This document shows, piece by piece, positions 25,902-36,200 of a DNA stretch of 64,000 nt (its first letter is position 1; each line of letters starts with the position of its first letter). The notes under the pieces were generated by a model. That model had not been told where the DNA came from and did no database searches. It worked only from the letters and a program-made list of their open reading frames with translations. The position numbers were made by a program, and so were the translations under genes. The DNA is from Dicaeum eximium (taxonomy: Eukaryota > Chordata > Aves > Passeriformes > Dicaeidae): NCBI GenBank assembly GCA_013396995.1, contig VWZP01010561.1, positions 469,767 through 533,766 of the forward strand. Reading direction: 5' to 3'.

Positions 25902-26014
25902 AGTTAAGCATTTTTCAGTTTCCCATGCTCTGCTAGGGAGGAGGTGCACAAGAAACTGGGAGGAAGCACGACCAGGACAGCTGACCTGAGGTGACCAAAG
26001 GGATATTCCATACT
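25902..26014. repeat. Exact 113-base copy of LTR interior bounded by single Ns
   Basis: Bases 25902-26014 repeat 25269-25381 exactly (AGTTAAGCATTTTTCAG ... GATATTCCATACT). A single N stands at 25901 and another at 26015. The exact identity and single-N borders point to a misplaced contig rather than a biological insertion. Confidence 0.95.
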
Positions 26015-26015
26015 N

Positions 26016-26146
26016 AAACTGACCACAGTTTCAAAATTAAACTTACGTAAAAGCAGAAACAATGCAAATAAGAATCACAAAGGGAAAAAAGTTATGTATT
26101 AGAGTAGCTTCCAAGAACATTATCAACACCCCACAAAATCTCTAGC
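26016..26146. repeat. Exact 131-base copy of LTR 3' flank
   Basis: Bases 26016-26146 are identical to 25770-25900 (AAACTGACCACAGTTTC ... AAATCTCTAGC). Only the second copy continues into unique DNA (TCAAATTTAACG). Confidence 0.95.
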
Positions 26147-29100
26147 TCAAATTTAACGAGGAATCACCAGCCTCTGATGCCTGAGCTGTGCAAGCAGTTC
26201 AAGCAAAGCTCTGAGATGGACCTACACCATACCCTTGTCAACAGATTTATGGTGGCTTGGAGTCTGCCAGGTCATCCAAGCCCTGGGCTGTGGGAGGAAA
26301 TGAATTAGCAGGACCCAGTCTTCAAATTACACTGGGTACAAGCAGAATGCCCTGCTGCCTAAACTCCAACTCAACTGTGATTTACTGCTAAAACTCCTTT
26401 GCTGACACTGGTCACCATGTGGAAAGGTGAAGTAATGAAGCAAGTAAGTATTACTAAACATGGTGATGCAGTCCAAATGTAAATGTTTCAGGAATCATGC
26501 CACCCCAAAGAGTGGCTGTGCTCTGAGCTGTGTCAGCTTCACTATTTTTGTGGAGAGAGTAAATCAAAATGGGAAACTGGTCCAGCTAATGGGTTTTCTT
26601 GTGTGGGTTTTTTTCTTAACTGCATCAGTTCTCTGATCTGGTTCACTGAACACCCACACAAATATCGGTGTCAGCACTGCACAGTGGGCTGTGCAAGGGT
26701 GATCGCAAACAAGCAGAAGCAGAGAATGCTGCTGCTTACAATACCTCAAGGCCCAGAGAACCTCACACATGAGGAAAATGTTTACTACAATTGTTTGATA
26801 GAGTACAAAGCTTGTGATGCAGTTTTTTGCTTACTGGGATCACTAATAGCTTCACTTTCTTCTGTCAACAAAAAAAAAATGTGTCGAGATTTAATATCTT
26901 CCCCTAGCTCTCTGTCAAGTTTCATTTTAACATGCTAATCAATGCAGATCACTGTCACTTTATAATATGCGTTCTAGAGGAGCCAGGTAACAGCCCCATT
27001 TGTACCTATTATAGGCGTAATGCTTCCTGCAAAATAAAACATTTTAAGAATATAAACAACCCAAGACAGAAAGCATACCAAATCCCTCAAGGCTACAACA
27101 TAAACCAAAACAAATTCCCCAGAGGCAGTGCATTAATACTTTAATATCATAAGCTGATGAAACTGCTGCTGAAAGAAGCAATCCCATTGCCTTTCAGGCC
27201 CCCTCACATCTCCCTCCTTGGCACCAGCATTAGCATGCATTCATGTGTGTGATGAAAAGGATAAGTTGTTTGATCTGGGTCACCATTAACCATTATTCAT
27301 TTACTTACTGGGTTTTACCTGGTTAATTGTAACTCAGATTAATTCCCTGAGCTGGGTCAATGCATGAACATGAAAACAGCCCTGTCAGCAGAAAACAAGG
27401 CATGGGAGTGAACTGGGAAGGACTGAGGAAAATAGAAAAACTGCTCCTTTCAGTAATGTGTTTGTTTATTCTGGCTTAAAGTTTCAGCTGTGAAATAATG
27501 GCCCAAATACATTTTTTTTTAATTTCAAGTGATAGCACAAAACTGGGAATGTCAGTTCTTCGGCAAAAGGATCTGATGAACCGACAAGCAACACCTGCAC
27601 CACTTAAGGGTTCAGGAAACTAAAAGGGACTACAGCTTAAGAATATTTCAATTCCTTTAATTAACAACAATTCTACCATTTGTTGCTTCATATGTAAGAT
27701 AAGACTTCTGTAATTACATCTCCTGATTGAATTCCAGGCAATAATGTTTCTTTACCGGGTGCTTTTAGTGTGAAAAACCAGCGGAACCCAACATATCATT
27801 TTAGATGCCTTCAAACAGGATTTTCTCATTTCCTGCATTTATAGATTAATTTTAATGGATATCTCACTAAAGTACTGACAAATGAGATATGATATGTAAC
27901 TTTTCATTAATACTTGTAGCACTTCAGAACAGGAATATAAGAATGTACACATTCCACAGATTGTGAATAGGGATTGCAAATCTTCAATATATTTGAGAAC
28001 ATACAGGTCCTTCAAAAGCTAAATACATAGATTTGCTGGTTACCATGTAAAGCTCTACAAAATATCTTTGAGATTGCTTTCCATGGTATTTCCTAAAAAA
28101 AAAAAAATTTTGCAATTGCACTTTTTGTTTCTGTTCTGGTTAAACATCTTTAGAATAATATTCCTATGCAGTTTAAATGTTCATTCAGTAAACCAAGCAA
28201 GATTAGGAAAGTGTAGCAATTTCTGAACACCAATACAGTGGTTAGAGAGAGGCCTCAAAACAAGATTGCCAAGTAGTTTATTTAAACCTGTAACTGTGAC
28301 TTACAAGAGTAGTGAAGTACCAGTGATAAGAAGCACAAAAGTTATTATGATGATGACTACAGAGTAAACAGCCTTCTCCAGTGTCTGAATACTGTAAGTA
28401 AATAGGGGATGACCAAAGTAAATAGGAATCTGTCCACATTCTACCTATGAAAAATTGTACTAGACCTGCACAACACAGGTACCTCCTGTACTGTACTGTA
28501 CTGTCAGAAAGACTGTACAGTGAAATTCTGAAAGAAACTATTGAGAGACATTACAGCACACAGAGAGAAGAACTAAGCAATAAACTACCATGTGACAGCT
28601 AACTTTATGGTACACTTGAGGTAAGTCCTTCAATAGCAGTATAGTGCTGAACTAATTACAGTCATTTCCAGACAGCAGGCTTAGCCACCAGGTACTCCTT
28701 TGTGAAAATGTTTCACTGAGATAGACCTAAACTTATAGTCCAGTACATAGGATCTTGATAAAAATTATATGTATTGTCCAACCTTACTGAATGCTGAGAG
28801 TTTTGGAAAGATTCATAATTCACGATAGAAGAGATTATATTTTTATTAGATGAGAATAATCGGCAGCTAGATGGGATACATTAATTTACATTTGTGGTAA
28901 AAGAACTGCAATGGTTTGGAGTAACAGGGATGTTTTGGAATGGAACATTAGGGCAAAGTGTAAGAAGACAGAGGCATGCACCAGGTAGTCAGTGGAGGTA
29001 ACTGCTGAGAACTGCGGACCAAGAACTTGGTATTTTAGATTAAAAGTAAGCATAATGCTGCAAAAAGGGTAATCCTGCAGAATTAATGATTGCATGAGAA

Positions 29101-29271
29101 TGAACCAGCAAGCCAGCCGAGAAAAGTGGAGTATCATTTGCTAGCTCCTGATTAAGTCTCATGCTTATATTTCTCTGTTGGTAAAAAACTGCTTAAGTAA
29201 ATAGGTCCAAGTCTAATTCCTTCTTGAGTGTCAGAAACTGAGCATACCTTTCACGCTGAGGAAAAACAGGG

Positions 29272-29314
29272 CCCAGGAGCCCTGGGAGCCTTTGGAACAG
29301 GAGGTTCCAAAGGC
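29272..29314. repeat. Two adjacent perfect hairpins
   Basis: First: CCCAGG (29272-29277), loop AGC, CCTGGG (29281-29286). Second: GCCTTTGGAAC (29288-29298), loop AGGAG, GTTCCAAAGGC (29304-29314), an 11-base perfect stem. Only one or three bases separate them. Confidence 0.9.
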
Positions 29315-29811
29315 ATCAGTGATTAATGCCCTTTGCTAATATTGTTATTTTCTACACTGTAGCAGCAAAACTATGAAAACCCCTCTCCCACATGTCTGAA
29401 ACAGGTTGTCATCATCAATGTAAAAACCATGCTAATATCATCACAAAATAAGTCTTGCAGGATTTATTGGACTGGTTTTCAAGGGGAAAACAATCTGTCA
29501 TACAAATCAAGTTCTGAATAATAAAGTACACAACACATCCGCTTTCTGGATAAACATTTCCATCAAAGAGAGAACAGCTGCCTTGTCATGGTAAAAAATT
29601 GCAAATATTCAACTCCTTAATACTGAGTTCAGTCCAGTAAATTATAAAAAGCTTATTTTAGAAAATCTACAGGAAAAACAATCAAACACCAAACACAAAG
29701 ACTACATAAATTATTGCAAAGATGCAAGAATTATCATCACAGAAAAAGAAAAAAAAGATGATTGTGCTGGTCAGACTGTAGAATATTGCACAACTGAAGA
29801 AGAGTGAATAA

Positions 29812-29866
29812 CATCACCAGAAGAAACTGGTGATGCAAATTTCCTGAAGAAACTGGTGATGCAAAT
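29812..29866. repeat. Hairpin overlapping a 21-base direct repeat
   Basis: CATCACCAG (29812-29820) pairs with CTGGTGATG (29827-29835). GAAGAAACTGGTGATGCAAAT occurs at 29820-29840 and again at 29846-29866, five bases apart. Confidence 0.85.
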
Positions 29867-32526
29867 GATAGAGTGATCACCTCAGTGTATCAAAATCAGC
29901 TTTGATTGTGTCAGCACTGTTCCTCCCTACCACCACAGTTACGCAAAACACTTCTTCAGGCTTGTATCAACACATCAGAGAACCTGCAATTATGCTGAAG
30001 CACATAAGTAGAGATTACAACAGGCAATCATTCTGCAAACAAAACATCAGGATCTGGTGGTCTGAAAACTTAGTGCATGATTTAGTGTTTCATAAGAAGG
30101 GCTCAGTGTTTTCTCTAGCACATATATATGTGCCCATATGTTAAGGGACAGAACAAAAGTGCATAACATTGAGCCACACTGAAACCTGTAAGGTTTGTGA
30201 CCTTGCTCCCTCAAGATCACAGTTCCAGGAATAAGAATACATCACAAAAAAGAAACAGTTAAAAACATGCTAAGAAAACAAACCATATCACATATGTAAG
30301 GAAAAGATAACACCACCTATAGGACAGAAAGAGGTTTATGTGATGAGCTGTTCATAAAAGGGGGGAGTGCTTATGTCTCATGTCTGTGAGATGAATGCTA
30401 GGAAGCTGAGAGAAAAACTAGAGAAGAAAAAAGAGAAAAGAAAAAAGGAAGGAGGAAGGAGGACACCTGGAGGTATAGGTTTCTAGAGTCAGACACAGAG
30501 CAAATTGCACTCTTGTAGACACAGCACATGGATTGTGATCTGTATCTTAGAGAGGTCATGAGAAAAAGAAGTCGTTGAGGTTACAATTTCTCTATGCCCC
30601 TCTCTGAAACCACAGAATACTGCTGGTGTCTGTATTTGATCCTATAGTATGCAATCCATATTTGAATGCAAAGATGCCTTTTTGCAGTCTTCAGGCAAAA
30701 CTGAAAAATGTCCATACATTTGCAGAAGCTCCAGTGTGACTTTATTAAAAAGCCTGACCTATTTAAACTGACATACATTCAGCATTAAGAAATTAAGCAA
30801 AATTAAACTTCTATGCAGTAGCAGAAAATGTGAAGTTGAGCTAAAGGAAAGAACATGAGAATTTTACCCAAGGATAAAAGTGAAGCCAGGAAAAAATCTT
30901 CATGTTAGCATTAATCATAAAATGCTAGGGAGGGCATTGCCATGAGGGACTTGTTTGTCAAACAATAAATCTGAAGCAACCTACTAAATGAGTCCTCTAG
31001 GGAGCCCTCTCTAGATTCATTATTTTAGTGCTAGCAATACTACTACAGGAAACTTTCAATTGATATTCATTACATTACATTTCTGTAGTGATTTTTCTGG
31101 CCTTTACAAATAACAAGACTAAAATTGTTGCGTTTGTAAGGTTTTCATTTAAGAAAAAAAAGTGCTCCTTTCACTTGACAAAACAAATGCTACCATTTTA
31201 GAATCAAATTCTCCTCTTATTCACAGAATAAGCCTTGATCCTATATCTCAGAGCAAAACTTAGCCCACAGTTTGTCTTTATATGTTCAAAATAATGTCTC
31301 TAACAAGTTACATACTTGTAAGCCATGAGTTTTGCTTGATTAGGGGAAAATAAGGATATAGATCAACAGAAGTATTTACTACAACACCTTCAGGAGAGTG
31401 CTTTTAAAGTCTTCTGCAAATGTGAAATAATTTCACATCACAGTTGAGTGTAGCAGAGATGGAAATTGCTACTAAGAGGCTAAAACACAAATAAATACCT
31501 GCTTTAAGTAGGTCTGCTAGAATTGGAAACCAGTAAAGGTTGTTTCTGAAATTAAGAAATGGTAGGTTTATGGATCTCTAATCATGAGTAAAAGTCGTAT
31601 ATCAAGTTCAAAGAAGAACACACGTACTTGAAACCCAAGGCTACATTAGAAAAAATCAGCTACATGTGATTTGGAGAGGGTCACACATCATGACCTTCAC
31701 GGTATGAGGGGAAAAATGTGCTATCTGATTGTTAGTCTCTAACAGTTATGTACTATTTGGGAAACTGCAATCAAACACTTAAGGAAGGAGAACCCTTCAT
31801 GTCATTAGCAGCTTCAAAACATTTATCCTTGAGGAGAGTCTTAAATGCATTTACTTTTGGGAAGGAGGTGGGGAAAGCCCTAGGACTAAAAGGTGATTTT
31901 ATTAGATGTCTTTTTAAAGGAAACTAGCAGAGCTGAGTGCCTCAGTCGAGAGGATCTTCAGAGCACCTAAGTAAACACAGAAACATCTTTCACAGAGCAG
32001 GTAACACTGGCAAGGGAAAATTAAATATACCTTCAGGAGCTGAAGATGAAAGAACAAAAGCTGAGCTAATAATGATATGTTGTAAGTTAGATGGGGAAGA
32101 CACTAGTGTTTATTCTGCCCTTAGACAGTGCCAGTGCCACTGAGGTATAGACACCAAGCCAACCAGCAGCCTGTCAGGTGATTTTTGTGTACAAACAAGA
32201 GTGCAAACATTTTAGGAGTTTCCTAAACCAAAAGTTAGTACAATAAGTGACTGTAATTAATGCTGCAATGCCCACTACAAGCTGCTTTTGGGGGGACAGA
32301 GACAAGTTTATGACTTTTGCTGATGAAAGGGTTCCAGTTTCATGTCAATTCATTTTTCATTGACTGCTCTGGTGACCTTGGCAGGTTGGCACCACAGCTG
32401 GTTCCATTTCTGACCCTGCAGAATTCACAGCATGTGGAACTGTCTGGTCTTCTTGTTACCCTTGCTGTGAGTGAGTTTAGCGTCCTGAGCAGCTCCTAAA
32501 GCACCTTTAGACTCACAAGTTTAAGG

Positions 32527-33001
32527 GTAAGGGCCTGGATGGGATTTTATCCAAGGGTATGGAGGCAGCTGGCTCACTAAGCTGCTCTCCATCATTTATT
32601 ATCAGTACTTTGGGAGCTAGAGGTGTTTAGCCTGGAGAGGAGGAGACTGAAGGGTGACCCTACCACTCTTTACAGCTGCCTGAGAAGAGGCTGAAGCCAG
32701 GTGAGATTGGCCTTTTCTCCCAGGCAACCAGTGACAGAGAGGACGTAGCCTCAAGCTGCACTAGGAAAGCTTCAGCTTGGACATTACAAAGAATTTCTTC
32801 ACGGAAAAAGTGAAGACATTGGAACGGGCTGTTTGGAGAGGTGGTGGTGGTGTCACCATCCCTAGAGGCGCTCAAGAAACAACTGCACGAAGTTCCGCTA
32901 GTTCACCTGGTGGCGTGGTCTAGCTGACAAGGTGGTGCTGGGTCATAGGTTGGACTCCGTGATCTCAGAGGTCTTTTCCGACCTTAAAGATTCGGTGATT
33001 C
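32527..33001 (+). mobile_element. CR1 LINE 3' region ending at the ECI2 promoter
   Basis: Begins GATGGGATTTTATCCAAGGG, matching the CR1 ORF2 segment DEMHPRVLREL. After an internal deletion it continues GTGTTTAGCCTGGAGAGGAG, GAGACTGAAGGGTGACC and AACTGCACGAAG. It ends TGATCTCAGAGGTCTTTTCC, GACCTTAAAGATTCGGTGATTC, that is the CR1 3' tail with one and a half 8-base terminal repeats. The end lies about 180 bases before the ECI2 ATG. Confidence 0.9.
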
Positions 33002-33098
33002 CCGAACACAGCTCCGCCTGCTTTTACCGACAGCGCAGAGCTCCGCCTCGCCCGGCGCAGTCCCGCCCTCAGGCCGCCCTCAGGCCGCCCTCTCCGCC

Positions 33099-33242
33099 AT
33101 GGCCATGGAGGCGCCCATCCAGCCCCGGCGGGGCGGGGTTTGCCGTCTCCTCCCCGCTCCCGCTTTCTCTTCCCCTGGCTATGGCGTCCCCGGCCCTGAC
33201 CTTCGTCCGGAGGCTGTGCTGGCGATTGCCGTGCGGGACAAG
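33099..33242 (+). other. Upstream AUG with strong Kozak context overlapping ECI2 start
   Basis: CCGCCATGG at 33095-33103 has G at -3 and G at +4, with a second ATG in the same frame at 33105. It is in a different frame from the ECI2 start (82 bases upstream). Across the exon 1-exon 2 junction it stays open for 48 codons, then 42 more to a TGA at 47419-47421. It matters only if transcription starts upstream of it; otherwise it is not translated. No recognisable domain. Confidence 0.4.
33181..33242 (+). CDS. ECI2: ECI2 coding exon 1 (mitochondrial presequence)
   Basis: This exon encodes [20 protein letters not shown] plus two bases of the next Arg codon. The peptide is hydrophobic and basic, has four Arg and no Asp or Glu, and fits an amphipathic mitochondrial import signal. 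The donor is AAG|GTGAGT, a near-perfect consensus, leaving phase 2, which exon 2 completes as AGG. The ATG has G at -3 and G at +4. It lies inside the CpG island. Another well-placed ATG at 33099 is in a different frame. Confidence 0.9.
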
Positions 33243-36200
33243 GTGAGTGCCGATCGCTCGGGGTTGCCCGTGCCGGGGCCGGGCAGCCGCAGCCGCCTCC
33301 TGCCGGGCTGGGCGTGCGGAGCGGTGCTGCCCTGCCCGAGCCGCGGGGTGAGCCGGGCTGGCGATCCCTGCATGGCCCCGGCGTCAGTGCACAGGGCCGG
33401 GCGCCGCTCTCATCCCACAAACAGGGCAGGTCGCTCTCTGCTAAAGCTGGGGACCCCTCCGGCCGTACCGAGCACCTCTAAGTGTTTGAACGCAGCTGGG
33501 AGTGGGGAACCTCTGCTTGATGCCTTCCTGAGGCGAATATTTGACCACCAGAAAACTTGTTGGTTAGGCTAGGGGTGAGGTATCCAAAACCGTACTGAAA
33601 TGTGTAAAAGAGTGTGTGTGTTTGGGCCTTTTCTTGTTTTCTGTATTTTATTTTATAAGTCCCATATATGATATAATCATAAATGGTTTGGGTTAGAAGA
33701 GATCTTAAACTTCATCTAATTCCAACTTTCCTGCCAGGGGCAGGGACACCTTCCACTGGACCAGGTTACTCCAAGACTGTTCTTAACAAAACCAAGCTTA
33801 ATTGTGTGTCCAGCTAATTAAGGCTTCTTGCTAAGACTGTTCTGGCCTTCCAAATAATCCCACAGTATCTTCTACACGTTTATTTATTACATACTGCCTT
33901 TAAGCTGTTTCCAAATAAAGTGTCATGTGCAGGAGTGTGCACTGCAGCAGCTGTGCACCTTCAGGGTTAGCTGGGCAGTGGAAAGCTGAAGGGATGGCTT
34001 GAGTTGCAATTACACGTGGAATTTTATGATACACTTTTTTTTTTTTTAATGGTTAAATTGGAAATTCCACTATAAAGTTGTTTGTATATATTGCTTGTAA
34101 AGTTGCTTGTATACGAATAAGAATCACAAAGTATACCAATTCATAGAATTTACTCTTCTGATCAAAAATAGCTTAACAGTCAAAAAAAAGCAAGGTGTAA
34201 ACAAGTTTCTAACTAGAATAGTGAAGCAGACATCATCATACCAATAGATTTAAAGATGTGTGCTACTCTGATTGGTAACAACATTCAGATTTGACTGTTA
34301 TAATGCACACTTTCATAAGTTAAATGCTTTTACTCAAGTATCCATGTCTGTTAGGCATGAGTGCATCTTATCTAGAAGACTGTAAGACATTTATGCATTA
34401 AATTGTAATATTTTTCACCCAAAGCTTTGCAAGAAATTATTTGAAGTAAATACATGAACATCATAAGACAGAGGGAGAAGCAAAGTGAATTCTGTGATTT
34501 CTGCCCTCCTTTCAAAAAAAGAACTCTCTAGGCAAGCTTTCTCAGCTAAATAATATTAATTTAATGTAGCTAAGTTTTACAATAAGAGTGAGGGAAAGCA
34601 GTTCTAGATGGGGAAAACACATAAAAGACTGGTTTGCTCATCATCATTAGGCTGGTGGACTCGGAAGTATTTGAAATGGCAAGATTCTGTATGAGACAGC
34701 AGTTCATAAATCAGTATTCATAATGGGTTCATGTTTTTAGTATTTAATCAGATATAATAAAGAAAAATAGTGCAATGTTTCTGATGCTGTAGCATCAGAA
34801 AGGTGAGCTTTATTTTTGTTCTTAGCAGTATTTTACCAAAGAAACTGGCAACATTGCTGTGCCAGTGAATTTAGGAAGCATTTTTTGCAGTCTAAACTTG
34901 GAAAAAAGAGTCATGTCCTTGGAACATTGAAAGAGAAAGACTTGCACAAATATAAAGGCAAAATGCAAGAATTGCTCTTACTTTATTTTGGTTTGTTTGT
35001 TTTTCTAAGCAAGACGTTCATAGTTCTTTCAGACATGGAACTGTGGGTTCCACAGACTCTTCTTGCCCCGTTGCAATATATAATATTTCAAATTTAAATT
35101 CATCTGAGGATGGGGGATGCTGACACAAATGCACATTCAGAAGAGTCTTACTGTGGCCTAGTGTGTTCCTTTTTCCAGGTTTGGTACAGATATTTCAGCA
35201 ACTTTAAAGGAGGTCAGATCTTGTCAAAGACCAATTTCCCATGAGCTATTGTTTTATTTCTCAGAAAAGCCTTTTTCATAGGAGCACTATTAAATGCTGG
35301 TCTTTAAGTAAAGTGAATTGAAAGCCAGTTAATTTTGTCTTACAGTGTTGTCTTCTCCTTGCTTCCGTAGTCTTGTTGGTTTCTCCCTGTGCCTGGAATA
35401 CTTCCTGCTCACAGTAAATCTCTACTACACTGTCTGGTTTTCAGCTTGGGAGGCAGCAGTCTTAAGAGTTCACGTTCACTTCCATCTGTCTCTTTTGCAG
35501 CATTCCAGATCTCTTCTTGGCATCCCCTCATCATCTCATGACAAAACATCTGGATGTTTACAGCCCACCCACATGGCAGGAGCTCAGGTGTTCCAGCACA
35601 GTACACAACAGTCCTTATTCAGTCTCTACAGCCTTTTTGTACTTCTGCCTGGGAGTTAATTGATCCTGCTCCCTGAACAGCATGCTTACTCTTTACTTGT
35701 CTTTACTTGGTAGTGCAGTTGCATTTGTTGGTCGTTATATCAAGCACCCTTTAACAGATTTATGACAAAGCAGGATGTTATTACCCTTCCATCTTTTCCT
35801 TTACCTTTCTCTGACTGCAGACCTATAGACCCACAGGAAAGAGCTATGACTCTTTCCTGCCTTGCCTCCCACTAAGCCAGTCAGATGTCAAGCCCTGGGT
35901 CTTTAGGGCCCAGAGGCTTGGCTTTGCCATGAAGCTGTGCTTTTATAAGGAAGTTGCTCCACTGAGGGCAGAGGAAGAGCTGATCTCTTGCAGATGAGAT
36001 TATTTCTTGCTTCATCAAATGATTGTGCTCCGAGGCCTCCTTCGATTAGGAGCAGTTCTGTATTCCAGGTCATTCCCTGAAAAGACTTCTTGATTGCTGT
36101 TAATGATGTATCACTTGCATCACAGGTTTTTGTTTGCCTCTTTTTGATATGTGAGCAGCATGTAAATACATTTTTCCACTGCTACAGACAAGCAATAAAG

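Larger units (their letters stand above)
26147..32526. other. Gene-free DNA upstream of ECI2
   Basis: No exon or mobile element recognised. It contains two neighbouring hairpins (29272-29314), a hairpin with a 21-base direct repeat (29812-29866), and a stretch near 27220-27560 with TTAATT and GGGTCA motifs that might be regulatory. A purine-rich patch (AGAAAAGAAAAAAGGAAGGAGG-like) lies near 30420-30460. Confidence 0.6.
33010..33450 (+). promoter_or_regulatory. ECI2: CpG island and TATA-less promoter of ECI2
   Basis: Within an AT-rich region this stretch is strongly G+C rich and keeps about five to eight CpG per 60 bases from roughly 33010 to 33420. It covers exon 1 and both flanks. A GC box (GGGGCGGGG, 33130-33138) lies 43 bases before the ATG, and several CCGCCC motifs lie upstream, including a tandem CAGGCCGCCCT pair (about 33070-33091). 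No TATA box is seen. This fits a housekeeping-type initiation region; the exact start site cannot be read from sequence. Confidence 0.85.

Noticed and set aside
32965..33572. Long open frames on both strands in the CpG island (151 and 157 codons)
   Set aside because: High G+C sequence has few stops; neither has domains. Only the 33181 start joins exon 2 to give ECI2. The + strand frame is kept solely as a possible upstream ORF.
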